From assembly GCA_966095765.1 (NCBI GenBank), contig CBHTSZ010000001.1, positions 124,001-188,000 of the forward strand: a stretch of DNA of 64,000 nt, in the 5' to 3' direction. The notes under the pieces were generated by a model that saw nothing but the letters and a program-made list of their open reading frames with translations, was not told where the DNA came from and searched no databases. This stretch comes from CBHTSZ01 sp966095765. Its GTDB lineage: Bacteria; Patescibacteriota; Saccharimonadia; Saccharimonadales; Saccharimonadaceae. Within the stretch, counting starts at the first letter, position 1. Every line of letters begins with the position of its first letter. The translations under genes and the position numbers were made by a program. Below are positions 33,647 through 41,033 of the stretch, one piece after another.

Positions 33647-34917
33647 TCGATAGCCTCCACGGGGTAGCTTTTTGCGAGTTCGCGGCGGATGGAAAGCATG
33701 GCTGTGTAGGTGCAGTAGATCCGTCGCCGGCCAGAAGTGTGGTTGATAAATTTGCTAAGCGCTTCGGGAAGCTCCGGGATAACATGTGATACATCAACGA
33801 GGTCATATTGCAGGCGCAGTGCCATATCGTAGGCACGGATACCGCTCACCATGGCAACACCAGGATTCAGGCTCTCAAAGGGCACATCCCAGAGCCATGA
33901 CATGTCGCGGCCGTCTGCATAATTATCGTTGATAGCAATCATGGTAGCAGCAGGGGTTTCAGCGTACGAGCGTAGAGCGAGGCGAAAGCCGCTCGGATTT
34001 TTGACAAGTACAATTTCAAGCGGGTCGTCGCCGATCGTGATTGCTTCCCCCCGGCCAAAGGCCGGCCTGACTTCGGTGAGTTCTTTGAGTAGAGCGGAAG
34101 AATCGCCGCAAATCATACGAGCTAAGGTGAGCGCACCTGCGGCGTTCAATACGTTATAGACACCATCTATCTTTAGCTCGATCGGTTCTTGCGCCTTAGT
34201 ACCAAACAAAAAGGTTGCCGAGCGACCATTCATTTCGGCGAGAATAACATCACCGCTATGTTGGCTTGGAAGCTTTTCCTTGGTGACTTTGCCGCCGTGC
34301 ATCTCGGCATCACTCGGAAACAGTGAGCGTAGGTTTGGACTGAGGCCAAAGTACTGCACTTTCTTTTTGCTGGCTGCATCAGGTGCGAGTGCTCGCACGA
34401 GACTGTCTTCACGGTTGAGTACGACACCTTCGGTCGTGGCATCGACAACCTTTTGGAGAAGCTTGGCGGTGTGATCGATCTCACCAAAGCGGTCGAGTTG
34501 GTCTCGAAGAACGTTGAGGATGAGGCTGTATCGAGGCTGAACCGTTTTTATGAAATGGACAGCGTGAGCCTCGTCGAGTTCGAGAACTGCGATGTCAGCG
34601 TCGAGCTTGCCATCACGGTTTACTTTGTCGATGAGGCTCGCAACGATACCGCGGGTAAAGTTGCTGCCACTCGGGTTCGTGAAGACGTTCATGCCATGTG
34701 CACGGAGCAGTTGGGTCACCATCTTTGTCGTAGTGGTCTTGCCGTTTGTGCCCGAGATGACGACGACGCCATGGGGTAGGTCGCTGAGGGCGCGTGAGAG
34801 GAAATCGGGATCAAGCCGTTCAACGACAAGACCTGGGAGGGCGGAGCCACCTCCGCGTAATCGCATGAGCCGTTTGATGCCTTTGCCGACGAGCTGCGTA
34901 TGTGTAGGACGAATCAT
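33643..34917 (-). CDS. murT: Lipid II isoglutaminyl synthase, Mur ligase subunit MurT
   Basis: MurT activates the D-Glu alpha-carboxyl of lipid II with ATP and uses ammonia from GatD. The 424-residue product has the Mur ligase P-loop ISGTNGKTTTTKMV, SNFTRGIVASLID and ELDEAHAVHFI. The central zinc-ribbon Cys cluster known from Streptococcus MurT is not visible: the segment around residue 200 lacks the four Cys. The C-terminal DUF1727-like domain contains INDNYADGRDMSWLWDVPFE, with the conserved N-D-x-x-A-D-G-R-D. TATACT ends eight bases before the ATG on the minus strand. Confidence 0.92.
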   Translation of the reverse strand: MIRPTHTQLVGKGIKRLMRLRGGGSALPGLVVERLDPDFLSRALSDLPHGVVVISGTNGKTTTTKMVTQLLRAHGMNVFTNPSGSNFTRGIVASLIDKVNRDGKLDADIAVLELDEAHAVHFIKTVQPRYSLILNVLRDQLDRFGEIDHTAKLLQKVVDATTEGVVLNREDSLVRALAPDAASKKKVQYFGLSPNLRSLFPSDAEMHGGKVTKEKLPSQHSGDVILAEMNGRSATFLFGTKAQEPIELKIDGVYNVLNAAGALTLARMICGDSSALLKELTEVRPAFGRGEAITIGDDPLEIVLVKNPSGFRLALRSYAETPAATMIAINDNYADGRDMSWLWDVPFESLNPGVAMVSGIRAYDMALRLQYDLVDVSHVIPELPEALSKFINHTSGRRRIYCTYTAMLSIRRELAKSYPVEAIE

Positions 34918-34983
34918 TGCTACCCAGTATAACGCGTTTTTCGGACGCTATAAACAGAGGAAAAACAGTGCTACAATAACCGT

Positions 34984-35367
34984 ATGCTTTTTGTCTCGCT
35001 GTTACGGTGGTGGTACGGTTTGGGGTGGCTTGATCAACTAAAGTTGGTCCGCAACCGCTTTGATCACACAGCAGACTTTTTCTCCATCGAACTATCGCTT
35101 CGCACCCTCTTTAAGCCGTTTCGTCAGATCGATGCAGAGGGTGTCAGTAAGGCACCGCTTCCAGTTATTCTTCGGGCTTGGTTTGACCAGATGTTCTCGC
35201 GGGTCTTCGGCGCGGTTATCCGATCGATCATGATCGTGATAGGGAGCGTGGCGATCTTGCTCGAGGCGATGATTGGTGGCGTACGGCTTGTGCTGTGGCC
35301 GGCCATTCCACTGCTGCCGATACTCGCATTGCCGCTTGTAGTTACAGGATGGCTGCCATGGCGTTAA
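34984..35367 (+). CDS. Small membrane protein coupled to the Clp-type ATPase
   Basis: I do not recognise the family. The 127-residue product starts with an amphipathic aromatic helix (LLRWWYGLGWLDQL), has a soluble segment SIELSLRTLFKPFRQID, and ends in two or three membrane helices. Its last ten bases overlap the start of the Clp ATPase gene, so the two are probably partners at the membrane. TACAAT at 34972-34977 ends six bases before the ATG. Confidence 0.6.
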   Translation: MLFVSLLRWWYGLGWLDQLKLVRNRFDHTADFFSIELSLRTLFKPFRQIDAEGVSKAPLPVILRAWFDQMFSRVFGAVIRSIMIVIGSVAILLEAMIGGVRLVLWPAIPLLPILALPLVVTGWLPWR

Positions 35368-37733
35368 CTGGCTTTGCCTTTGATAGTGAGCGTGCACAGC
35401 TTGCGAGGTTTTCTGTCAGTCTCAAAAAAGCAGGTGTATTAATTCTGACCATTGTAGCTAGCCTGCTTGCCGCGGTCGGTACGCTGTTACTTATGATTGA
35501 TGCGAGTTACGGGTGGCTCCTTGCCGCACTCACGGTGTGGCCGTTGATGATTGTTGTCTGGTACAAGCGTTACTTGACTCGATTGCCTGCAAACAGCTCC
35601 GACTCGCTCGATGGCAGATTGGAGGCTGATCTTTTGGGGCGCTTGCCTCGCGACCTGACGCCACAAGTACTAGCGACAAGGATTTCCGAAGTGACCAGCG
35701 CGCAGTTCTTGATGGTGCGCTCAGGCCTTTCGACACAAATGCTTACGCAAGTCCTTGGTAACGACCCCGAAGCGATTCCGCTCGTTTGGGCTGCAGTACG
35801 TGACATGCAACCAAGTGGCATCGTCAAGGCGTCGACAGTTGTTGCGGCGCTCACGAAGACCAGCCCGGAACTCGTACAACTTTTGCCCCACTTACAGCTC
35901 GATGAAGATGATCTCCCGAAGCTGGCTGGCTGGTTTACGCATCTGGATAGTTTGATCGAAAAGTACAAACAGCCAAAGCGAACTGGTGGTATAGCGCGTG
36001 ACTGGAGTTTCGGCTATATGCAGCTTCTTAACAGGTTTGGCATCAACGTCAGTGAGCAGGCTATACGAAGCGGTCTGTCGGGTGTCGAGCTGGAGTCGCA
36101 CAAAGACGCGCTCGACTATATGCTCAAAACATTTACATCTGGTGGCAAGCAGAACGTAGCACTTGTTGGTCCGCTCGGTGTTGGTAAAACCACTATCGTC
36201 AGGGCATTTGCCGAGCAGTTGATGCAAGCTGATTCTCATCTCGATAGCTCCCTCAAGTTTCGACAGGTGATTAGCCTCGATGCAAGCTCGCTGATATCGG
36301 CAGCGAGTGGGCGCGGTGAACTCGAAGACCTGCTCAATCGACTACTGCTCGAAGCCTACCGTGCTAAAAACGTCATTATTTGTCTCGATGACGCAGAGCT
36401 CTTTTTTGAAGAGGGCGTTGGGTCTGTCGACCTGAGCCGGCTGCTTTTGCCGATACTCGAGGGAGGGGCACTACGCATGATCCTGACGATGGATGAACAG
36501 CGCTGGCTGCAGATTTCATCACGCAACCCCGCACTCGCAAGTGCGCTCAATCGTCTGACGATTGCCCCAAGCTCACCGGAGGAGACGATGGCAGTTTTAC
36601 AGGATCGACTCATCACGATCGAGTTTCAGCACAAAGTTACCTATATGTATCAGGCGCTCAAAGAAGCGCTGCGACTCAGTGAACGCTATCTGCACGATCA
36701 GGCACAGCCGGGCAAGGCTATCCAGGTACTAACTTCCGCTGCAAGTTATGCAGAAAACGGACTCGTCACGGGCGGATCGGTCAAACGCGCGATCGAACAG
36801 ACCCAAGGGGTGAGAGTCGGTGGCTCGAGTGATGAGTCAGAAAAGCAAACGCTCCTCAATCTCGAAGATCTTATCCATGCGCGCATGATCAACCAAACCA
36901 GGGCAGTGCAGGTTGTGAGCGATGCGCTACGCCGCGCACGTGCTGGTGTTCGGAACGAGCAACGACCAGTCGGAACATTCCTGTTTCTTGGTCCAACCGG
37001 TACGGGAAAGACGGAGCTTGCAAAGAGCCTGGCAGCAGTTTACTTCGGTGGGGAGGACCGGCTCATTCGACTTGATCTGAACGAGTTTGTGCGCGCCGAA
37101 GACGTACAGCGATTGATCGCCGACGGAGCTGAGGACGCGATGAGTCTCAGCGCGCAGGTAATGAAACAGCCTTTTTCGGTTATCCTGCTCGATGAGATTG
37201 AAAAGGCCCACACCTCCGTACTGACGGCACTCCTGCAGGTACTCGATGAGGGTGTGATGCGTGACGCCAAAGGGCGCGAAGTGAGTTTCCGTGACACGAT
37301 CGTGATCGCGACGAGCAACGCAGGTGCCGACCAGATACGCCATCACATCGAAGCGGGCGAAAAGCTCGAACAGTTCGAGGATGCACTCACCAAAGAACTC
37401 ATCAGTACTGGACAGTTTCGTCCTGAGTTTTTGAATCGCTTTGATGAGATCGTCCTGTTCAAGCCACTTGGCAAAGAAGAGCTAACCCAGATCATCGACC
37501 TCATGATCGCTGGCATAAACAAGACACTGGAGCCGCAAAAAGTCTCGCTCACTGTCGAGGGTGAGGCTAAAACGAAACTCATCGAGCTTGGCTACGATCC
37601 ACAGCTCGGTGCCCGCCCACTTCGTCGCGTCGTACAGCGGACTGTTGAGAGCCTCGTTGCAAAGCGTCTCCTGAGCGGAGAGCTGCAGCCCGGCCAGACA
37701 TTGACCATAACTGCTGCTGACATAACCGAATAA
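35358..37733 (+). CDS. Membrane-anchored Clp/AAA+ unfoldase
   Basis: A 791-residue double-AAA+ protein of the ClpA/B/C group with an unusual N-terminus: two adjacent membrane helices (about 25-65) instead of the soluble Clp N domain alone. A Clp-N-like helical segment follows (about 100-190). The first AAA module has Walker A GPLGVGKTT, but its Walker B reads VIICLDDAE, with Asp where the catalytic Glu is normal. The second has GPTGTGKTE and VILLDEIEKAH, both canonical, and the D2 small domain LGYDPQLGARPLRRVVQ. No long middle coiled coil is seen. ATG 35358 is favoured by AGGA upstream. It probably extracts or unfolds membrane-associated proteins, and whether it docks ClpP is unknown. Confidence 0.85.
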   Translation: MALTGFAFDSERAQLARFSVSLKKAGVLILTIVASLLAAVGTLLLMIDASYGWLLAALTVWPLMIVVWYKRYLTRLPANSSDSLDGRLEADLLGRLPRDLTPQVLATRISEVTSAQFLMVRSGLSTQMLTQVLGNDPEAIPLVWAAVRDMQPSGIVKASTVVAALTKTSPELVQLLPHLQLDEDDLPKLAGWFTHLDSLIEKYKQPKRTGGIARDWSFGYMQLLNRFGINVSEQAIRSGLSGVELESHKDALDYMLKTFTSGGKQNVALVGPLGVGKTTIVRAFAEQLMQADSHLDSSLKFRQVISLDASSLISAASGRGELEDLLNRLLLEAYRAKNVIICLDDAELFFEEGVGSVDLSRLLLPILEGGALRMILTMDEQRWLQISSRNPALASALNRLTIAPSSPEETMAVLQDRLITIEFQHKVTYMYQALKEALRLSERYLHDQAQPGKAIQVLTSAASYAENGLVTGGSVKRAIEQTQGVRVGGSSDESEKQTLLNLEDLIHARMINQTRAVQVVSDALRRARAGVRNEQRPVGTFLFLGPTGTGKTELAKSLAAVYFGGEDRLIRLDLNEFVRAEDVQRLIADGAEDAMSLSAQVMKQPFSVILLDEIEKAHTSVLTALLQVLDEGVMRDAKGREVSFRDTIVIATSNAGADQIRHHIEAGEKLEQFEDALTKELISTGQFRPEFLNRFDEIVLFKPLGKEELTQIIDLMIAGINKTLEPQKVSLTVEGEAKTKLIELGYDPQLGARPLRRVVQRTVESLVAKRLLSGELQPGQTLTITAADITE

Positions 37734-37755
37734 CTGGGGTATAATAACTCAGTTC

Positions 37756-37830
37756 GCGGGCGTCGTATAATGGCTAATATACGTGCCTTCCAAGCATGTG
37801 ATGCGAGTTCGATTCTCGCCGCCCGCACCA
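37756..37830 (+). tRNA. tRNA-Gly (anticodon TCC)
   Basis: Acceptor GCGGGCG pairs CGCCCGC. The anticodon stem CGTGC/GCATG holds loop CTTCCAA, and the T arm is GCGAGTTCGATTCTCGC. CCA is encoded. Unlike the other tRNA genes here it lacks a downstream terminator hairpin and runs on toward the next gene 29 bases later. Confidence 0.94.
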
Positions 37831-37859
37831 AGAATTGTTATTAAAACCAGGGGAACAGC

Positions 37860-38183
37860 ATGGGACTCGACTTTACACACATTGCCGATAAACAAGGAGC
37901 CGCCCTGTATGTTCTCTACGCTGGCGGTCAACAAGACCTCCAGACGTTTACCCGCCTCAAAGAAGAGATCAACAAACAAACCACACACCAGGTAGCCTTG
38001 TTGGATGTCACCACGCCTGACGGTGAGAATGTACGCGATTTCTACGACATCATGCCGGAGCAGCTTCCGGCGGTATTTATCGTGAAGGATGACGACTCGA
38101 TCGCGCAGATGTGGTCGAGCACGGACATTCCGTCAAACTCGAGCGATATCGTGTTTCATCTCAGGCAAATCAGCGAAGCGTAG
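37860..38183 (+). CDS. Small thioredoxin-fold-like protein
   Basis: A 107-residue soluble protein of unknown function. Its layout (strand AALYVLYAGG, helix DLQTFTRLKEEIN, strand QVALLDVTT, then EQLPAVFIVKDDDSIAQMW with a cis-Pro-like L-P) resembles a thioredoxin fold, but there is no Cys-x-x-Cys, so it would not be redox active. AGGGGAAC precedes the ATG. It may be co-transcribed with tRNA-Gly because no terminator separates them. Confidence 0.6.
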   Translation: MGLDFTHIADKQGAALYVLYAGGQQDLQTFTRLKEEINKQTTHQVALLDVTTPDGENVRDFYDIMPEQLPAVFIVKDDDSIAQMWSSTDIPSNSSDIVFHLRQISEA

Positions 38184-38200
38184 TATACAATAGCAGGTAC

Positions 38201-38295
38201 GCCCTGGTAGCTCAGCTGCCTGAGAGTTCGAGCGAATGCTCGAGCCGAAGAGAGATATATTCGGCAGACTGCTCTATCTAGCTGAATGTTTTTCA
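38201..38295 (+). ncRNA. tRNA-Arg-derived RNA-like element with sense and antisense tRNA pieces
   Basis: Bases 38201-38218 repeat the first 18 bases of the tRNA-Arg(TCT) gene 126 bases downstream exactly. The body then differs: TCGAGC/GCTCGA and GCCGAA/TTCGGC hairpins follow. Bases 38269-38285 are the reverse complement of the tRNA D arm (38338-38354), with one position that would be a G-U pair, and a run of five T follows at 38289-38293. TACAAT at 38186-38191 precedes it at a distance similar to the real tRNA promoter. It could be a short RNA or a relic, and expression is not shown. Confidence 0.45.
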
Positions 38296-38326
38296 CTGCT
38301 AGAGTGTATATGTAAAATGGTGTCAT

Positions 38327-38403
38327 GCCCTGGTAGCTCAGCTGGATAGAGCAGAGGACTTCTAAGCCTAAGGCCGGTGGTTCGAATCCACCCCGGGGCA
38401 CCA
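38327..38403 (+). tRNA. tRNA-Arg (anticodon TCT)
   Basis: Acceptor GCCCTGG pairs CCGGGGC. The D arm is normal, the T arm is GGTGGTTCGAATCCACC, and CCA is encoded. The anticodon loop is CTTCTAA. The anticodon stem is weak: only the central AGG/CCT pairs, and the top (G-A) and bottom (A-G) positions mismatch. This is odd for a gene that appears otherwise intact. Confidence 0.88.
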
Positions 38404-38577
38404 TATGAAAATGAAAAGTACCCACAGGGTGCTTTTTTATTTTCATCCTGCATCCGTGTTGGTTTGCGTTGGCGGCTGATTTGCGTCAGCAAATCATAGC
38501 CGGCGGTTCCGGCGTAGCGCAGTGCAGAAAAGAAAGCGCGCAGCATTTTCTTTTCAAGCAAGCTATATCCACCCCGG
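38404..38577. mobile_element. Small insert flanked by copies of the tRNA-Arg(TCT) 3' end
   Basis: ATCCACCCCGG in the T arm (38386-38396) recurs at 38567-38577, a period of 181 bases. The intervening DNA has no gene. It holds the terminator, a GATTTGC/GCAAATC hairpin, a GCCGG/CCGGC hairpin, GCGTAGCGCAG, a GAAAAGAAA/TTTTCTTTTC hairpin and CAAGCAAGC just before the copy. The last two features recur after tRNA-Glu. The class of element is unknown and no recombinase is present. Confidence 0.45.
38405..38446 (+). terminator. Terminator of tRNA-Arg(TCT)
   Basis: ATGAAAATGAAAAG-ACCC pairs with GGGT-CTTTTTTATTTTCAT around a three-base loop. Here the CCA is just outside the stem, unlike most tRNA terminators in the window. 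Confidence 0.8.
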
Positions 38578-38585
38578 ACTCAACA

Positions 38586-38614
38586 TTGACAAGGCATAGT
38601 TAATAGTTTAAAAT
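38586..38614 (+). promoter_or_regulatory. Consensus promoter before a 41-codon gene
   Basis: TTGACA at 38586-38591 and TAAAAT at 38609-38614 have a 17-base spacer. The predicted leader is about 35 bases and includes AGAGGAG ahead of ATG 38656. Confidence 0.75.
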
Positions 38615-38655
38615 AATGCTGTTCGTATTTCCGATCCAAGTAGAGGAGTACATCG

Positions 38656-38781
38656 ATGGGCTCACTGTCCGATCAGCCGGCCAGTCCGGAAGAGATATCA
38701 CCTGAGATCGATGATCCCGCGCACTCGTCACCGAGCTACTACCACTTCGGCGGCAACGTCTACTACGCCGAAGGGCTCTAG
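38656..38781 (+). CDS. 41-residue acidic small protein, unknown
   Basis: A small gene supported by its signals: a consensus promoter, a strong AGGAG ribosome site at 38643-38647, and a GC hairpin 33 bases after the stop. The product starts MGSLSDQPASPEEISPEIDD and ends in a Tyr/Gly-rich tail (SYYHFGGNVYYAEGL). It is polar, without a signal peptide or helix. Its style resembles short peptides of actinobacterial elements more than its neighbours. It lies between two copies of the tRNA-Arg 3' end, so it may be cargo of an insertion. Confidence 0.6.
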   Translation: MGSLSDQPASPEEISPEIDDPAHSSPSYYHFGGNVYYAEGL

Positions 38782-38814
38782 TCCTTCGGAGCACTACAAC
38801 TAAATACGAACATA

Positions 38815-38837
38815 GCCCCGTTAGGAAACTGCGGGGC
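38815..38837 (+). terminator. GC hairpin after the 41-codon gene
   Basis: GCCCCG and CGGGGC form a six-base stem with an 11-base loop, followed by ATTGTTCTG. The tail is only moderately T-rich. Confidence 0.6.
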
Positions 38838-38937
38838 ATTGTTCTGTCTTGAAAGTTTAAGCACGCCCACTATGAGGTATCAAGCGTAAGCACTTTCCGA
38901 GAGAATGCATTTTTTGCTTCTTTGCTATACTCAATTC

Positions 38938-39153
38938 ATGACCGAACGAGATGGACTGTACCACGCTGCAAGCGAAAGGCTACGCAGGACGCTTGCATCG
39001 AATGCATTTTTGGGACTAGACGCAGATTCTCATTGCCATGATTCGACCATCCAGGAAGCTCACCCAGCTGAATCGGAAATTGGTGATGATTCATACGTCG
39101 TAACTCTTGATATGGAAACAGGAAGAATTATCGTAGGACAGCTCGATAAATAG
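38938..39153 (+). CDS. 71-residue small protein, unknown
   Basis: I do not recognise this 71-residue soluble protein (MTERDGLYHAASERLRRTLA...). It is acidic in the middle and ends in a beta-hairpin-like DSYVVTLDMETGRIIVGQL. ATG 38938 fits TATACT at 38926-38931, ending six bases before it. A longer frame from 38905 would span the promoter. It lies inside the region bounded by the tRNA-Arg 3' end and its copy at 39166. Confidence 0.55.
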   Translation: MTERDGLYHAASERLRRTLASNAFLGLDADSHCHDSTIQEAHPAESEIGDDSYVVTLDMETGRIIVGQLDK

Positions 39154-39165
39154 TTCCTAAGTGTG

Positions 39166-39188
39166 TCCACTAACGGGCACCATATGAA
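39166..39188. repeat. Distal copy of the tRNA-Arg(TCT) 3' end
   Basis: Aligned to 38387-38409, 19 of 23 bases match, including 14 in a row, GGGCACCATATGAA, which covers the acceptor end, CCA and the first trailer bases. A terminator follows, just as at the tRNA. It marks the far end of a 779-base span that holds two small genes and looks like an attachment-site copy. Confidence 0.65.
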
Positions 39189-39192
39189 TTTT

Positions 39193-39220
39193 AAAAGTCA
39201 CCCGAAGAGGTGACTTTTTT
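39193..39220 (+). terminator. Intrinsic terminator after the tRNA-Arg 3' copy
   Basis: AAAAGTCACC and GGTGACTTTTTT form a ten-base stem with a six-base loop and a T run. Confidence 0.85.
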
Positions 39221-39259
39221 GTCTGATGATCACCTCAAAATTTCTTTTTATCAACATAA

Positions 39260-39280
39260 ATTTATTGTAAAACGATAAAT
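39260..39280. promoter_or_regulatory. Probable operator of the DUF2975-XRE operon
   Basis: ATTTATTGT and ACGATAAAT form a nine-base inverted repeat (one mismatch) around AAA, 44 bases before the DUF2975 start. It is a likely site for the XRE regulator encoded in the operon. The surrounding stretch 39221-39323 is AT-rich and otherwise empty. Confidence 0.55.
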
Positions 39281-39323
39281 AATGTGCTAAAACAGAGGGT
39301 AATAGTACGTAATCAAGATATGT

Positions 39324-39785
39324 ATGAAGCGAGAAACATTTTTCCTAAAACTATCAGTCCTGGCGTTTGGCCTGTTGATTCTTGGGCTGTGTGTCTTCGC
39401 GTTACCTGCAGGCATCGCCTCTGATCGAGTAGGCTACTATCGACCGATCTTGCTGGGCCTATATGTTCCGGCTATTCCGTTTTTCTTTGCGATTTATCAG
39501 GCGATGAAACTGCTTGGTTATATTGATCACGGTACGGCATTTTCTGAGCCTTCCGTTAAGGCTCTAAAGTATATCAAGTATTGCGGACTCAGCATCAGCG
39601 GTTTATTCCTAGTGGGCATGCCGTATGTATACTACGCAGCTGATAGGGATGACGCTCCGGGGGTTATCGTAGTGGGGCTTGCGATCATCTTCGTCTCCTT
39701 CGCGGTTGCAATGGCTGCAGGAGTATTTCAGAAACTTGTCCAAAATGCCGTTGATATCAAATCTGAAAATGATCTGACGGTATAG
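39324..39785 (+). CDS. DUF2975 membrane protein
   Basis: A 153-residue protein with four membrane helices (about 9-30, 43-63, 90-110 and 115-140). The pattern GLYVPAIPFFFAIYQAMKLLGYIDHGTAFSEPSVKALKYIKYC matches the DUF2975 layout, where a helix-breaking cytoplasmic loop (G-x-x-F-S) lies between helices 2 and 3. The function is unknown. DUF2975 genes are commonly paired with a short XRE regulator, exactly as here. Confidence 0.8.
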   Translation: MKRETFFLKLSVLAFGLLILGLCVFALPAGIASDRVGYYRPILLGLYVPAIPFFFAIYQAMKLLGYIDHGTAFSEPSVKALKYIKYCGLSISGLFLVGMPYVYYAADRDDAPGVIVVGLAIIFVSFAVAMAAGVFQKLVQNAVDIKSENDLTV

Positions 39786-39787
39786 GT

Positions 39788-40000
39788 ATGGCAATAATCA
39801 TTAACATCGATGTCATGTTGGCCCGGCGTAAGATGAGCGTCACCGAGCTTTCCGAGCGCGTCGGCATCACACTCGCAAACTTATCGATCCTCAAAAATGG
39901 CAAAGCAAAAGCTATCCGGTTATCGACTCTCGAAGCGATCTGTGAGGCTCTGGATTGCCAGCCTGGGGATATTTTGGAATACAAGAAAAGTAGGAAATAA
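39788..40000 (+). CDS. YozG-like XRE-family regulator
   Basis: A 70-residue minimal helix-turn-helix protein: MSVTELSERVGITLANLSIL is the DNA-binding motif, followed by LSTLEAICEALDCQPGDILEY, the Cro/CI family tail. It lies two bases after DUF2975 and 12 bases before a second membrane protein. It probably regulates this three-gene operon through the inverted repeat at 39260. Confidence 0.9.
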   Translation: MAIIINIDVMLARRKMSVTELSERVGITLANLSILKNGKAKAIRLSTLEAICEALDCQPGDILEYKKSRK

Positions 40001-40012
40001 GGAGACGAAGCT

Positions 40013-40228
40013 ATGGTACAAAAGATTGCAACACGAGTATTTATGGGCGCATCCCTTGCGTTTGGTGTTATCGGTATCTCGTTCATATTGTCGCTGCCAG
40101 CGGAAAACGATAACGAGATGTCTGATCTTTCGAAGATCCTCCAGCGACTACTGTTCGTTTGTGTCTTTATCATCTTGCCGTCGTTCGCACTCAGCGTCGC
40201 GACGAAGTATCTGAACGGCAAATCCTGA
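40013..40228 (+). CDS. 71-residue two-helix membrane protein
   Basis: A small protein with two membrane helices (about 8-28 and 43-65) and a short charged loop ENDNEMSDLSK between them. I do not recognise the family. Its place right after the XRE gene and the AAGGAG before the start indicate that it belongs to the DUF2975 operon. Confidence 0.6.
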   Translation: MVQKIATRVFMGASLAFGVIGISFILSLPAENDNEMSDLSKILQRLLFVCVFIILPSFALSVATKYLNGKS

Positions 40229-40258
40229 TACATTTCGTGCGTGTATAATAAGCTCACT

Positions 40259-40975
40259 ATGAGTGAGCGGCTAAATGTAGTGTCGTGGAACATCCTGTAC
40301 GATAAAGGACGAGAAGAGTCTGGTGTTATTGAGCGGCAACATGACCGTGTCGCTTCCCAGGCTAAGGCGCTCATGGAACTTGGCATGGATCTGGATGCAG
40401 TAGTGCTTCAGGAAGTGTGGGGCCAGAATGGTGATCAGATCGCTATGCTTACCGGCAATGAACCAGGTAAGTGGGGACAACACAACCGTAAGAACGAGCA
40501 CATCGGGATGTTTGGCCAAAAGATCGAAGCGGTAGAATTCCACGATCTAGGATATAAGAAAAAAGTAGCAGTGACGCATATAGGGGAGCTTGCCTTGTTT
40601 GGTCTTCATCTGAGTGCGAGACCAAAAAATTACTTCAAACGTGTCAATCAGTCGAAGTCGCTGTGCGAACTTGTCGATTTGGAAGAGGAGGCCGTTATTG
40701 CAGGGGATTTTAACGGACCGTGGTTTGAAGCTGCGCAACGTAAGCTAGCTCGGCGAGGGTTTCGACCGGTATTTGCCGAGGCGGGCGTCCGTGAGCGCAT
40801 GCTGTATCCTACGGAAAAGTATCGAGACATCATGTTGACTCCACGGCAGCAACGATTACTCGGTAACCGGTTAGTGATAGATAATATCCTCGTCCGCGGC
40901 GTAACTGTCGCTGATGCGGGCGTTTTTGTGGGCGATAGCGACCATATGGGCGGTTGGGCAACTATCGAATCATAA
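40259..40975 (+). CDS. Endonuclease/exonuclease/phosphatase-family hydrolase
   Basis: A 238-residue metal-dependent hydrolase of the EEP superfamily, which includes DNase I, exonuclease III and phosphodiesterases. Core motifs in order are VVSWNILYDKG (Asn), VVLQEVWG (Glu metal ligand), FGLHLSARP (His), VIAGDFNGPW (Asp-x-Asn) and GDSDHMGGW (catalytic Asp-His near the end). No signal peptide is seen, so it acts inside the cell. The substrate is unknown. TATAAT at 40244-40249 ends nine bases before ATG 40259. Confidence 0.85.
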   Translation: MSERLNVVSWNILYDKGREESGVIERQHDRVASQAKALMELGMDLDAVVLQEVWGQNGDQIAMLTGNEPGKWGQHNRKNEHIGMFGQKIEAVEFHDLGYKKKVAVTHIGELALFGLHLSARPKNYFKRVNQSKSLCELVDLEEEAVIAGDFNGPWFEAAQRKLARRGFRPVFAEAGVRERMLYPTEKYRDIMLTPRQQRLLGNRLVIDNILVRGVTVADAGVFVGDSDHMGGWATIES

Positions 40976-41033
40976 AATGCGCACCACTGGTGACAAAACC
41001 GCCCCTGTTTGGTACAATTGCTTGGCTAGTTAT

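Noticed and set aside
37749..38561. Minus-strand frames across tRNA-Gly and tRNA-Arg (ENRTRITCLEG, WIRTTGLRLRS)
   Set aside because: They are tRNA complements that recur in databases as spurious proteins. No start signals or codon pattern are seen.
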